Positions 1 through 7,347 of a stretch of 12,850 bases of DNA are shown piece after piece. The DNA is taken from assembly GCA_019752775.1 (NCBI GenBank), contig JAIELU010000266.1:1-12850 (forward strand), read 5' to 3'. A model generated the notes under the pieces. The model had not been told where the DNA came from, made no database searches, and saw only the letters and a program-made list of their open reading frames with translations. Each line of letters opens with the position of its first letter. Position 1 is the stretch's first letter. A program made the translations under genes and the position numbers. The DNA is from Campylobacterales bacterium (GTDB lineage: Bacteria; Campylobacterota; Campylobacteria; Campylobacterales; Arcobacteraceae).

Positions 1-1
1 A

Positions 2-463
2 TATTCAGGTGGTGTAAAAAGAAGACTGAATATTGCAATTGGGTTATTAAACTCTCCAAAAATCATCTATTTTGATGAACCAACGGTTGGTATTGATCCA
101 CAATCTAGAAAATATATATTAGATGTAATAAAAAATTTAAATAAAACATTAGATACAACTATCATTTATACTTCTCATTATATGGAAGAAATTGAATTTT
201 TATGTGATGAAATTGCTATTTTAGATAAAAAAAGAATTATTATACAAGATAAAAAAGAAAATCTAATACAAAAAAAATCTATTATTTCTATACAACTAGA
301 AAACAGAACTATTGAAGTTGATGTGCTAAATTCTTATGATAATTTTTTAAATATTATGAGTGAATTAAAAAATGAAAATGAAAAAATAATTAATATAAAT
401 TTCATAGATAAGAATCTTGAAAATATGTTTTTATCTCTTACAAAAGAGGAGCTTAGAGATTAA
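2..463 (+). CDS. ABC transporter ATP-binding protein, C-terminal part (5' end outside window)
   Basis: This is the C-terminal part of an ABC ATPase whose start, Walker A and Q-loop lie left of the window. Reading frame 2 opens with the signature motif (YSGGVKRR), followed by Walker B and D-loop (IIYFDEPTVGIDP) and the H-loop histidine in YTSHYMEE, all in the order and spacing of the family. The remaining C-terminal stretch is Lys/Glu-rich and weakly conserved, as in the DrrA/CcmA-type ATPases that serve ABC-2 exporters. The stop codon overlaps the permease start (TAATG at 461-465), so the two proteins are almost certainly translated together and form one exporter. In this context the exporter probably moves the product of the resorcinol/polyketide genes across the inner membrane; that substrate is inference. 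An ATG at 182 exists but is internal, because all catalytic motifs lie upstream of it. Confidence 0.93.
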   Translation, partial: YSGGVKRRLNIAIGLLNSPKIIYFDEPTVGIDPQSRKYILDVIKNLNKTLDTTIIYTSHYMEEIEFLCDEIAILDKKRIIIQDKKENLIQKKSIISIQLENRTIEVDVLNSYDNFLNIMSELKNENEKIININFIDKNLENMFLSLTKEELRD

Positions 464-1623
464 TGTTTAAATATATTCTAAAAAAAGAATTTCTTTTAAT
501 CTTTAGAGATATTCATGCATTATTAGTACTATTTATAATGCCTGCCGTTTTTATTTTAATTATGTCTCTTGCTTTAAAAAATACATATTCAGATTCATTT
601 GAAACAAAACTAAAAGTAGCAGTAATTACTGAAGAAAATATTGATACAACGACCTTTGTAAAAGATTTAAATAAAAGTTCATATTTCAGCGCTGATTTAC
701 TTTTTGAAGAATCATTAAAAACATTGATATATGATAAAAATTATGATTTTGTAATAAAAATTGATAAAGATTTTAAAAATAAAATAAATACAAATGAAGA
801 AAATTTTCAAATCCAAAGTTATAGTAAAGCAGATACTAACAAGGAGTATTTTTCTATTTTAAAGAATTCGATTGTTGAAATCATCTCAAAAAATATAATG
901 AAAGAATACTTTATAAAATCAAAAATTGATGGAAAAGTATTATCTCAATTAAGTCAGAAAATCAATAACTCATATATTTATAAAGATGATAAAACAAAAA
1001 CAAAACCTAATTCTGTACAACAAAGTGTTCCAGCATGGCTTGTTTTCTCAATGTTTTTTATATTAATTCCTATTTCTAATACTTTTATTAACGAAAAGAA
1101 TTTTGGAACAATTTCAAGAATTAGAAGTATAAATGTATCTTTATTTCCTATCTTACTTGGAAAAATATTACCTTATTTTATAATAAATCAAATACAAGTA
1201 ATAATTATGATTTTAATAGGAATTTATATCGTTCCTTTATGCGGTGGAGATTCTTTAGTAATAAATGGTAATTACTTACTTATATTTTGCATGAGTAGTG
1301 CCATATCAATATGTGCTATTTGTTTTGCTTTACTTATAGCAAATATTAGTAAAACAACTGAAGAGGCAACTTCAATTGGTGGGGTAATTAATATAATTTT
1401 TGCTGCTTTAGGAGGAATTATGGTTCCTAAATTTGTAATGCCTGAATTTATGCAAAATATAACTTCTTATTCTCCTATGTCTTGGGGCTTAGAAGGATTG
1501 TTAGAGATTTTTATTAGAGGTGGAGATTTTAGTAATATAAAGATTTATTTGTTATATCTACTCATCTTTGCTACAATATCTTTATTATTAGCATATATAT
1601 TATTGAAAAAAGGTAGAAATTAA
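463..1623 (+). CDS. ABC-2 type transporter permease
   Basis: This is a 386-residue inner-membrane subunit of an ABC-2 exporter. Layout: one N-terminal membrane segment (about 18-38), a roughly 150-residue extracytoplasmic domain (about 40-188), then five hydrophobic segments (about 190-209, 228-258, 270-294, 302-322 and 360-382). That is the usual six-helix ABC-2 arrangement with the large loop after helix 1. Family-typical stretches are NEKNFGTISRIRS (210-222) before a helix and the SPMSWGLEGL stretch (338-347) ahead of the last helix. Both ends are TAATG junctions: the start overlaps the ATPase stop and the stop overlaps the ACP start, which indicates translational coupling. Exported substrate is unknown; position inside the biosynthetic operon suggests a hydrophobic lipid or polyketide product. 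Confidence 0.92.
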   Translation: MFKYILKKEFLLIFRDIHALLVLFIMPAVFILIMSLALKNTYSDSFETKLKVAVITEENIDTTTFVKDLNKSSYFSADLLFEESLKTLIYDKNYDFVIKIDKDFKNKINTNEENFQIQSYSKADTNKEYFSILKNSIVEIISKNIMKEYFIKSKIDGKVLSQLSQKINNSYIYKDDKTKTKPNSVQQSVPAWLVFSMFFILIPISNTFINEKNFGTISRIRSINVSLFPILLGKILPYFIINQIQVIIMILIGIYIVPLCGGDSLVINGNYLLIFCMSSAISICAICFALLIANISKTTEEATSIGGVINIIFAALGGIMVPKFVMPEFMQNITSYSPMSWGLEGLLEIFIRGGDFSNIKIYLLYLLIFATISLLLAYILLKKGRN

Positions 1624-1874
1624 TGTCAGATTTAAAATATGAATTAAAGAAATTAATTATTGAAGAGTGTGAAAAAGAGTGTGAAATTGAAGATGTAAAA
1701 GATGATGCACCTTTATTTGGTCCAGAATCTGTTTTAGAACTGGATTCAATGGATGCACTTCAAATATCTATGGCTTTACATAAAAAATATGGATTAAAAA
1801 CAACAGATAGTAAAGAGCTTCGAAAAATAATGGTTTCAATTAATACTTTAGCTGCATATATAGAATCTAAATAA
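1623..1874 (+). CDS. Acyl carrier protein
   Basis: This 83-residue acidic helical protein has the size of a stand-alone acyl carrier protein. The phosphopantetheine site is Ser42 in ELDSMDALQ (39-47), matching the family's D-S-L/M pattern at the start of helix 2, and helix 3 follows (LAAYIESK at the C-terminus). It would carry the growing acyl or beta-ketoacyl chain for the ketosynthase encoded next, for DarB, and as donor for the BtrH-like transferase. It is a dedicated pathway ACP rather than the housekeeping AcpP, judged from its place between an exporter and a ketosynthase/CLF pair and from its Cys-containing, divergent N-terminus. It overlaps both neighbours by one base (TAATG), and no separate promoter is visible. 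Confidence 0.93.
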   Translation: MSDLKYELKKLIIEECEKECEIEDVKDDAPLFGPESVLELDSMDALQISMALHKKYGLKTTDSKELRKIMVSINTLAAYIESK

Positions 1875-3022
1875 TGAATAAAGTTTATATTACTGGTTCT
1901 TCAATTATTTGCGCACTTGGAAATAATAAAGAAGATTCAGTAAAAAAGATTGAACAAATAAATGATACTAATTATTCTAACTATTTAGAAGAAAACTATG
2001 AAGATATAAAATATTACCGAATAAAAAAAAGTTTTGATTCACATAAAGAAAAATTTTATTCAATTTTAAAAGAAGTGGTTTTAAAAGCAATAGAAGATGC
2101 AAAACTTACACAAGAAGAAACACAAGAATTACATGTTTTTTTAGGATCAACTTCAATGTCAATTTCAATAGTTGAAGAAGAACATCTAAAATATAAAAAA
2201 AATCTATCAACAGATAAAATAAAACATATCGGATATGGAGAAATTGGGAATTTTATAGAAAACCTAATTAACTCAAAATACAGCTCAACTATTGTCCAAA
2301 CAGCCTGTACGTCAAGTGTAAATGCAATTTGTTATGCAAATGATTTAATTAAAAATAATAAAATAAAAAGAGCATTAATTATAGGTTTCGAATTTTTTAA
2401 TCATACAACATATAGAGGATTTGAATCATTAATGCTCTTAAGTCCATCAGGGGAATATAAACCCTTTGATATAAATAGTGATGGCTTAATCCTAGGAGAA
2501 GCTTGTTCTGCTGTAATCTTAGAATCAGAAAAAAAATATACAAGTGATTTCGAGATATTATCTTCAAATAATAGCTTTGATAGCTATTCAGTTACAAGTT
2601 CAAATCCAAATGGAGAAGTAAGTTTATCATGTATGGAACAAGCTTTAAATAAAGCAAATATTTCAATACAAAATCTTACTTGTCTAAAAGCACATGCAAC
2701 AGGAAGTGAAAATTCTAATTTATCAGAAGTTACGGCAATTGATAAATTGTTTAAAAAACATAATCAAAAAACTAATGTTGTAATATTAAAACCTTACATT
2801 GGACATACTCTTGGAGCTTGTGGTACAAATGAAATAGTATTATTATGCGAAAGTATTAAAAACAATTTTTTACCAAAAACAATAAATTTTTATGAGAAAT
2901 ATAATAATATTAATTTCACTCCTTTATTAGAAAACAAATATATAAATCAAGCAACTATTCTTTTTCACTTTATTGGATTTGGAGGAAGTAATACTTCTAT
3001 AATTTTAAGTAATGAGAAATAA
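1874..3022 (+). CDS. Beta-ketoacyl-ACP synthase (KAS I/II type)
   Basis: This 382-residue condensing enzyme has the thiolase fold. The complete catalytic triad is visible: Cys145 in QTACTSSVNA, His274 in KAHATGS, and His311 in KPYIGHTLGACG. The KAS-typical KPFDINSDGLILGEA stretch (196-210) lies between them, and the C-terminal GFGGSN motif closes the active site. It is shorter than housekeeping FabF (about 410), as is common for ketosynthases of aryl polyene and flexirubin clusters. With the Cys-less partner encoded next, it probably forms a KS/CLF heterodimer that elongates an ACP-bound chain by decarboxylative condensation with malonyl-ACP. Chain length and reduction pattern cannot be read from the sequence. 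Start overlaps the ACP stop (TAATG). Confidence 0.92.
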   Translation: MNKVYITGSSIICALGNNKEDSVKKIEQINDTNYSNYLEENYEDIKYYRIKKSFDSHKEKFYSILKEVVLKAIEDAKLTQEETQELHVFLGSTSMSISIVEEEHLKYKKNLSTDKIKHIGYGEIGNFIENLINSKYSSTIVQTACTSSVNAICYANDLIKNNKIKRALIIGFEFFNHTTYRGFESLMLLSPSGEYKPFDINSDGLILGEACSAVILESEKKYTSDFEILSSNNSFDSYSVTSSNPNGEVSLSCMEQALNKANISIQNLTCLKAHATGSENSNLSEVTAIDKLFKKHNQKTNVVILKPYIGHTLGACGTNEIVLLCESIKNNFLPKTINFYEKYNNINFTPLLENKYINQATILFHFIGFGGSNTSIILSNEK

Positions 3023-3023
3023 T

Positions 3024-3866
3024 ATGTATATACAAAGTATATTTAAACAAATAAATGGTTCAAAAGTTGCCAAAGAATATAGAGATGAGCTAAAAAGTAT
3101 CTGTAATTTAAACTTAAGAAGAAATTCAAAGTTTAATTTGATGTCTATTTTGGGAGCTTTAAAAACATTAAAAGATGTAAATTATAAAGATAGTTTATCT
3201 ATTTATATTGCAAGTGAATATGGTTGTGTTGAAGATTTATTAAAAGTTTTAGAACAAATTAATTCAGAAGATTCAATGCTTATGCCATTTGATTTTTTAA
3301 ATGTTAATACAAATAATACAGGATTTCTTATTGCACAAGCTTTGAATACTTTTGGAAATAATATAAATATTACTTCTGAAGATTTTTCTTTTGAAAAATC
3401 ATTTGAATTAGCTTATTTTGATTTTAATACAAAAGATATAAAAGAGATTTTAATTGGAGGAGTTGATGAATCACTTGAAGAGATAATCAACCATAATTCA
3501 ATTACTCATAATTTAGAAAATGCTATTTCACAAGATGGTTCATCATGGTTATATATAAATGACAAAAAAGAAAATTCCATAGCAAAGGTAAAAGCATTCG
3601 AGTTTTTTACAAATTTAGAAGAATTAAATTCATATCTAAAAGTAATCAACTATAGTATTATAGGATTAAATCAATATGCTAGAAAATATCAAAAAGAATT
3701 AGATATAAATAAAGATTTAATTTTTGATAATCAAAATAATTTTTATGGAACAACAAGTGCTGGTGATATTATTGATATTTTAAATGAAAAAAAAGAGTCT
3801 TCTATCTATATTAGTTTAGACTCTAAAAAAAGAGCCTATTTGTTTTGGTTTGAAAAAATTAAATAG
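3024..3866 (+). CDS. Ketosynthase-like protein lacking active-site Cys (chain-length-factor-like, Ketoacyl-synt_2 type)
   Basis: This protein of about 280 residues resembles the N-terminal half of a ketosynthase. A SIYIASEYGCVEDLLK strand-helix, an F-x-N-V-N-T-N-N-T-G-F stretch and the ILIGGVDESLEE strand match the short 'beta-ketoacyl synthase, N-terminal-like' proteins of flexirubin/aryl-polyene clusters, as I recall that family. The position of the catalytic Cys reads EDFSFEKSF, so it cannot condense, and the two active-site His motifs are absent. A chain-length-factor or scaffold partner for the preceding ketosynthase is the best guess. I chose the ATG at 3024 because relatives begin MYI-x-SI; an in-frame ATG at 3012 would add four residues and overlap the ketosynthase stop. 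The 3' end overlaps the convergent btrH-like gene by 8 bp. Confidence 0.78.
   Translation: MYIQSIFKQINGSKVAKEYRDELKSICNLNLRRNSKFNLMSILGALKTLKDVNYKDSLSIYIASEYGCVEDLLKVLEQINSEDSMLMPFDFLNVNTNNTGFLIAQALNTFGNNINITSEDFSFEKSFELAYFDFNTKDIKEILIGGVDESLEEIINHNSITHNLENAISQDGSSWLYINDKKENSIAKVKAFEFFTNLEELNSYLKVINYSIIGLNQYARKYQKELDINKDLIFDNQNNFYGTTSAGDIIDILNEKKESSIYISLDSKKRAYLFWFEKIK
3787..3824 (-). terminator. Candidate Rho-independent terminator of the dar-type operon
   Basis: Inverted repeat AGAGTCT (3794-3800) / AGACTCT (3818-3824) with a 17-base loop. Read on the - strand the stem is followed by seven T (3793-3787). It starts about 35 bases beyond the stop of the btrH-like gene and lies within the 3' coding part of the + strand CLF-like gene. 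The stem is short and the loop long, so strength is uncertain. Confidence 0.4.
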
Positions 3867-4851
3867 TTTTTAGAATCTTAAAAGCCTCTTCTTCGAAAAT
3901 CGAGGCTTTTACTAAAATTTCTGAAATTTCTTTAGCATTTAATTTTTCAATTTTTTTCGCAGATTCTACACATTTTAAGGCAAATAATCTAAGAGTATCT
4001 CCTGCTTCTGTAATTAATTCACTTGCCTTTTGCAGCTTATCTTTATCTAATTCATAAGCTTTTGCTTCTTGTAAAAATGCAGCATACAAAAATCTAAATC
4101 CACCACCACCCGTTCCTATTTCTTCTTGCATTCTTACAACATGTGTCAAATAATTTTTAACATATCTTACATCTTTATTATTTTGCAACTTTTCAATTGA
4201 TTTAGCTAATCGTCTCATACCTTTTACTCCTGCAAAAGGGAAAGGGGTAAGCATTGATTTTGCATTTTTTCTAATAGCTTTTTTCAATATAAAAGTATAA
4301 TCAATATTAGTTGGAATATAAGTAGGATAATAAATAAAACCTTTTGGTGAAAATACACCTTTTGCAAATCTTGCAGTAGTTAAGTCTTTTTCACTACACT
4401 CAACAACATCTTCAAAAACAGGATCCGATACCTTATAGTTTTTACCACTTTTCCCATAAACTAAAAGATTATGAGCATTAAAATGAAATCTCATATTTTC
4501 TGGCATATAAGGAAGATAAAATACGGAAGTTTGCAAACCAACTAATTTTTTTTCATCTTCAACCAATCTTGTTAATTCTAAATTTGCTTCTAAAATATCT
4601 TTATATTGTTTTTTGAAAACTTTTACACCTAAAATCTTTTCAATATTTTTTACAATATTTTTAGGAAGATCTCTATATGCAATTAAAGGCATATTATTTA
4701 ATTTAACTATAGGAAGAAATACAAAAGATAAAGTGCTAGTAATTCCAAAAGCCATTGGTTCGCTTATCGGTAAACCATAGTGAGTTAATAAAGTAGAAAC
4801 CACTCCACTTTCACAGTGAGCAAATTGAGAATGATTAAACTCCTCTATCAT
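3859..4851 (-). CDS. BtrH-family acyl-ACP transferase (BtrH N-terminal domain plus DUF4872-like C-terminus)
   Basis: This 330-residue protein is related to BtrH, the butirosin enzyme that moves an acyl group from a carrier protein to an aminoglycoside. The N-terminal papain-like half shows the candidate nucleophile Cys13 in FAHCESGV, a candidate catalytic His127 in NAHNLLVYG, and SDP (142-144) close behind. The C-terminal half (about 185-330) is helical with a glycine-rich GTGGGGFRFLYAAFL stretch (247-261), as in DUF4872. Family assignment is by motif recognition. Beside DarA/DarB and an ACP, the likely job is transfer of an ACP-bound polyketide or fatty acyl group to a hydroxyl or amine acceptor; both substrates are unknown. 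ATG 4851 lies inside the preceding gene (17-base overlap) and has an AAGGA ribosome site 8 bases upstream. Its tail overlaps the convergent + strand gene. Confidence 0.82.
   Translation of the reverse strand: MIEEFNHSQFAHCESGVVSTLLTHYGLPISEPMAFGITSTLSFVFLPIVKLNNMPLIAYRDLPKNIVKNIEKILGVKVFKKQYKDILEANLELTRLVEDEKKLVGLQTSVFYLPYMPENMRFHFNAHNLLVYGKSGKNYKVSDPVFEDVVECSEKDLTTARFAKGVFSPKGFIYYPTYIPTNIDYTFILKKAIRKNAKSMLTPFPFAGVKGMRRLAKSIEKLQNNKDVRYVKNYLTHVVRMQEEIGTGGGGFRFLYAAFLQEAKAYELDKDKLQKASELITEAGDTLRLFALKCVESAKKIEKLNAKEISEILVKASIFEEEAFKILKTI
3880..3910. terminator. Terminator hairpin at the convergence of the two operons
   Basis: A nine-base-pair stem, AAAAGCCTC (3880-3888) with GAGGCTTTT (3902-3910), encloses a 13-base loop. 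On the + strand the GC core is followed by TTTT, and the hairpin begins 14 bases after the CLF-like stop codon, the usual place for an intrinsic terminator. Its A/T flanks are symmetric, so it could also act on - strand transcripts, but there it lies before the stop codon of the btrH-like gene. Confidence 0.55.
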
Positions 4852-5242
4852 ATTTAAAATCCTTTAGTTCATCTATTTTTATGTTAAATGCATCTGCATA
4901 TTTTTGTAAAATTTTATTATTCAATTTTTTAAAGTGTTTCATTTTTAGATGTCTTTTTACTCTAAATGAAAACATATCAACTACACTTGCTAATGTTGGT
5001 AAATCCATTCTATTTTTATACATAAAATATTTAATAGGAGAAGCTATATCATTTTTTATATCTTCTAAACACTCTTTTTGTAACTCTTCGTACTCTTCTA
5101 CTGCGGTTATTGTAGCAAATTCCTCAACACTACTTGCATAATTTATTCTTTGAAATTCACCACTTTCATTTGTTCCATACATTACTTTTCTTTGACCATT
5201 TAATGTAGAGTTATTTTCTTGTGGTACCTCAATTTTTTTCAT
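4835..5242 (-). CDS. Small uncharacterised protein with C-terminal HTH (XRE-like) segment
   Basis: This 135-residue protein is of unknown function. The N-terminal part (about 1-50) is polar, with a RKVMYGTNESGEF stretch. Residues from about 70 on read like a degenerate XRE/Cro helix-turn-helix: IKYFMYKNRMDLPTLASVV for the first two helices, a basic RVKRHLKMKHF stretch where the recognition region would be, and LQKYADAFNIKIDELKDF as the typical closing helices. This could be a DNA-binding cluster regulator, or an HTH-like fold reused as a protein adaptor. The gene sits between darB and the transferase with a TAATG overlap to darB and a 17-base overlap with the next gene, so it is co-translated and probably works in the pathway. 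I recall similar small proteins near DarAB-like genes, but could not check. Confidence 0.72.
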   Translation of the reverse strand: MKKIEVPQENNSTLNGQRKVMYGTNESGEFQRINYASSVEEFATITAVEEYEELQKECLEDIKNDIASPIKYFMYKNRMDLPTLASVVDMFSFRVKRHLKMKHFKKLNNKILQKYADAFNIKIDELKDFKYDRGV

Positions 5243-6387
5243 TATACTACTTCTAATGACATAAATGCAGTTGAAAATCTTCCACTTTCAGGAATATAAC
5301 AAAGAATCTTTTGCCCTTTTTCTAATTTTCCACTATTAAATAGTTCTTCTAGCATTATATATATAGAAGCACTTCCAGTATTTCCATGCGTAGTTAAATT
5401 TGTAAACCATTTTTCATAAGGTATTTCAAAATTTGCTTTAATTAATCCATCATACAACTTATCTCTAAAATATGTTGAAGAATAATGAGGAACAAAATAA
5501 TCATAAGTTGAAGATTCAATACCTCTTTTTTTTATTATTTCTAAAAGAGGTTTTGTAACTGTGTATTCAACAATATTTTCATTTAAAAGCTTTACATCTT
5601 GTTTAACACTCAATAAAGATTTTTCCATAATCTCTTTTTGTTCATATGCTCTCCAAGATTTGATTGAATTATCTTCTTGAATTTCTAAACCACTATACAT
5701 ACAAACAGGCATTTCTCCTGCATAAGATAAAATATCTATGAATTCTATTTTTAACGAAATTTTATTTTTATTAGGAAGATTTTCAACTCTCATAGCACCA
5801 GCTCCATCTGAAAGCATCCATCTTAAAAAATCTTTTTCAAATGCAATTCCTGCATTTTTTTCAAGCTCATCTAATTTATGATTTGATTCTTCTGTAAAAT
5901 TTCTTGCACTTAGAATTGGAGATGAAGCCTCAGAACCACAAGCAACAGCTTTTCTTATCTCTCCTGCTTTAATTCCATAATATATATATTTTAAAGCATT
6001 AATTCCACTAAGACAAATACCTGATGCAGAAATAGTTTCAATTGAGGATATGCCTAATTCTCCTTGTACCATTAAAGTATGTCCAGGCATTAATTGATCA
6101 GGTGAAGTTGTACCACAGGCTAAACATTCAATATTTTTTAATGAGAATTCTTCATCCACAAGTTTATTTATAGCATTTGAACAAAGTTGTGCATTTGTGA
6201 ATAAAGGTTTTTGAGTTCCTTTTTCAAGTACATAAAATCTTCTTTTTATTCCATTACTTCTTAAAACAATACTTTTTGCCTTTGATTTTTTACCACCAAT
6301 ATATCCCAAATATTCCTCAATATCTTTATTCTCAACAGGTTCATTTGGCATAAATTTTTGAATATTATTTATATATACATCTAACAT
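5242..6387 (-). CDS. darB: DarB-type 3-oxoacyl-ACP synthase III
   Basis: This 381-residue KAS III (FabH-like) condensing enzyme carries Cys125 in SGICLSGINAL, His301 in FVPHYSST and Asn336 in THGNTGSAS, which form the Cys-His-Asn triad of KAS III. Known DarB enzymes couple two ACP-bound acyl units, a beta-ketoacyl and a second acyl, and cyclise them to a 1,3-cyclohexanedione. The length exceeds typical FabH (about 320) and fits the DarB group. The gene follows the DarA-type gene by 2 bases and overlaps the next start (TAATG), so these form one transcript. The DarB rather than generic FabH call rests mainly on the adjacent DarA-type gene and on the divergent VPHYSST in place of the VPHQAN of housekeeping FabH. 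A ribosome site AAGGA lies about 11 bases upstream. Confidence 0.88.
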   Translation of the reverse strand: MLDVYINNIQKFMPNEPVENKDIEEYLGYIGGKKSKAKSIVLRSNGIKRRFYVLEKGTQKPLFTNAQLCSNAINKLVDEEFSLKNIECLACGTTSPDQLMPGHTLMVQGELGISSIETISASGICLSGINALKYIYYGIKAGEIRKAVACGSEASSPILSARNFTEESNHKLDELEKNAGIAFEKDFLRWMLSDGAGAMRVENLPNKNKISLKIEFIDILSYAGEMPVCMYSGLEIQEDNSIKSWRAYEQKEIMEKSLLSVKQDVKLLNENIVEYTVTKPLLEIIKKRGIESSTYDYFVPHYSSTYFRDKLYDGLIKANFEIPYEKWFTNLTTHGNTGSASIYIMLEELFNSGKLEKGQKILCYIPESGRFSTAFMSLEVV

Positions 6388-6389
6388 TT

Positions 6390-7334
6390 TTATTGGAAAT
6401 CCTTCATTCTTTCTTCACTGCTACCTGATGGCAACTCATAGAACTCTTTTTGTTTTTTTACTGATTTTTCATTTACTATTCTTAAAATTGATTGAATTAT
6501 CATATTAATTGGAACTACTGTTATTATCATAAATAATAAAAAAACCAAATATAACATTACAATAGGTTTTCTTTTTAAAGAACCTGGTTTACCAAGTTTT
6601 CTTATCAAACTCCCCCAAATTAAAAAGCTTTTTGTTGCAATTTTTTCACTTTTAATAAGTTTTGCATTTACCTCAACAGCTTTTAATCCCCAAAGTAAAC
6701 TTTTATTCTCTTTTTCTTTATTATTCTTTAATGCATTTAATAAAGCTTTACCAAATCTTTGAGATTTCACTATCTCATTTTCATCAATTCCTGCTGTACT
6801 TAAACCCAAAATAGAATTTTTTTTGCCTGTTAACATCCATCTGGGAGTTGTTATAAATGTTTCTAAAGAGTTTCCTTTATCAATTAAAACTACATTATCA
6901 ATTAAATTTGCATTTAAATCAATTAGTAGTTGCTTCATTTTTTCTTGAGCCATTATCCACATATTTCTGCAACCAATAAGTGTAATAACTGGTTTATTTG
7001 CAAATTTTTTCTTTGCCCAATCAGATTTTAAAAAAGATGTCACGGGAATAGATGGAGATAAAAACCAAACTTGATAAGATAGAATTATTAAATCATAATC
7101 ATTATCATCTTCAAAATCTTCAATTTCACAGGCTACTAAATGAACTGATTCGGGAAAAGTGTCCATAAAAGTCATCAAATCCCATGGGAAAGGATATGAT
7201 TTTTTAGGTTTGATATTCTTATGTACTATTTGAATACTTTCATCTTCTAAAAAAAGTTTTGTAAAATTGTTAACGACCTTTGTTAATTGTCCTGTTTGAG
7301 AATATGAAACTACTAAAACTTTTTTTTGATTCAA
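6390..7334 (-). CDS. darA: DarA-type dialkylresorcinol enzyme (flavodoxin-like aromatase)
   Basis: This 314-residue protein is recognised as the family annotated 'dialkylresorcinol condensing enzyme DarA'. The N-terminus is flavodoxin-like: a KKVLVVSYSQTGQLT strand and phosphate-binding loop (4-18), with further flavodoxin-like stretches YDLIILSYQVWFLSPS (80-95) and KPVITLIGCRNMW (114-126). A FITTPRWMLTGKK stretch (160-172) is family-typical. One hydrophobic segment (about 258-284) would anchor the C-terminal part in the inner membrane. From published DarA/DarB work, DarA oxidises the cyclohexanedione made by DarB to the aromatic resorcinol, most likely with a flavin. The start is TTG: an in-frame TAG lies only 9-12 bases upstream, no ATG precedes the flavin motif, and TAGG lies 8 bases before it. 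First gene of the - strand biosynthetic operon. Confidence 0.87.
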   Translation of the reverse strand: MNQKKVLVVSYSQTGQLTKVVNNFTKLFLEDESIQIVHKNIKPKKSYPFPWDLMTFMDTFPESVHLVACEIEDFEDDNDYDLIILSYQVWFLSPSIPVTSFLKSDWAKKKFANKPVITLIGCRNMWIMAQEKMKQLLIDLNANLIDNVVLIDKGNSLETFITTPRWMLTGKKNSILGLSTAGIDENEIVKSQRFGKALLNALKNNKEKENKSLLWGLKAVEVNAKLIKSEKIATKSFLIWGSLIRKLGKPGSLKRKPIVMLYLVFLLFMIITVVPINMIIQSILRIVNEKSVKKQKEFYELPSGSSEERMKDFQ

Positions 7335-7342
7335 AATAAAAA

Positions 7343-7346
7343 CCTA
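7343..7346 (-). promoter_or_regulatory. Ribosome binding site supporting the TTG start of darA
   Basis: TAGG on the - strand, 8 bases before TTG at 7334-7332. The TAG is also the in-frame stop that rules out a longer protein. It is weak compared with the sites before the two lipoprotein genes. Confidence 0.45.
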
Positions 7347-7347
7347 C

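Noticed and set aside
182..463. Separate 93-residue protein starting at ATG 182
   Set aside because: The same frame is open upstream to the window edge and carries the ABC signature and Walker B, so this is only the tail of the ATPase.
4881..5141. 86-residue + strand open frame
   Set aside because: Antisense to the HTH-like gene, rich in Phe/Leu/Ser as expected from the complement of an AT-rich gene, no ribosome site, and the - strand frame is coupled to neighbours on both sides.
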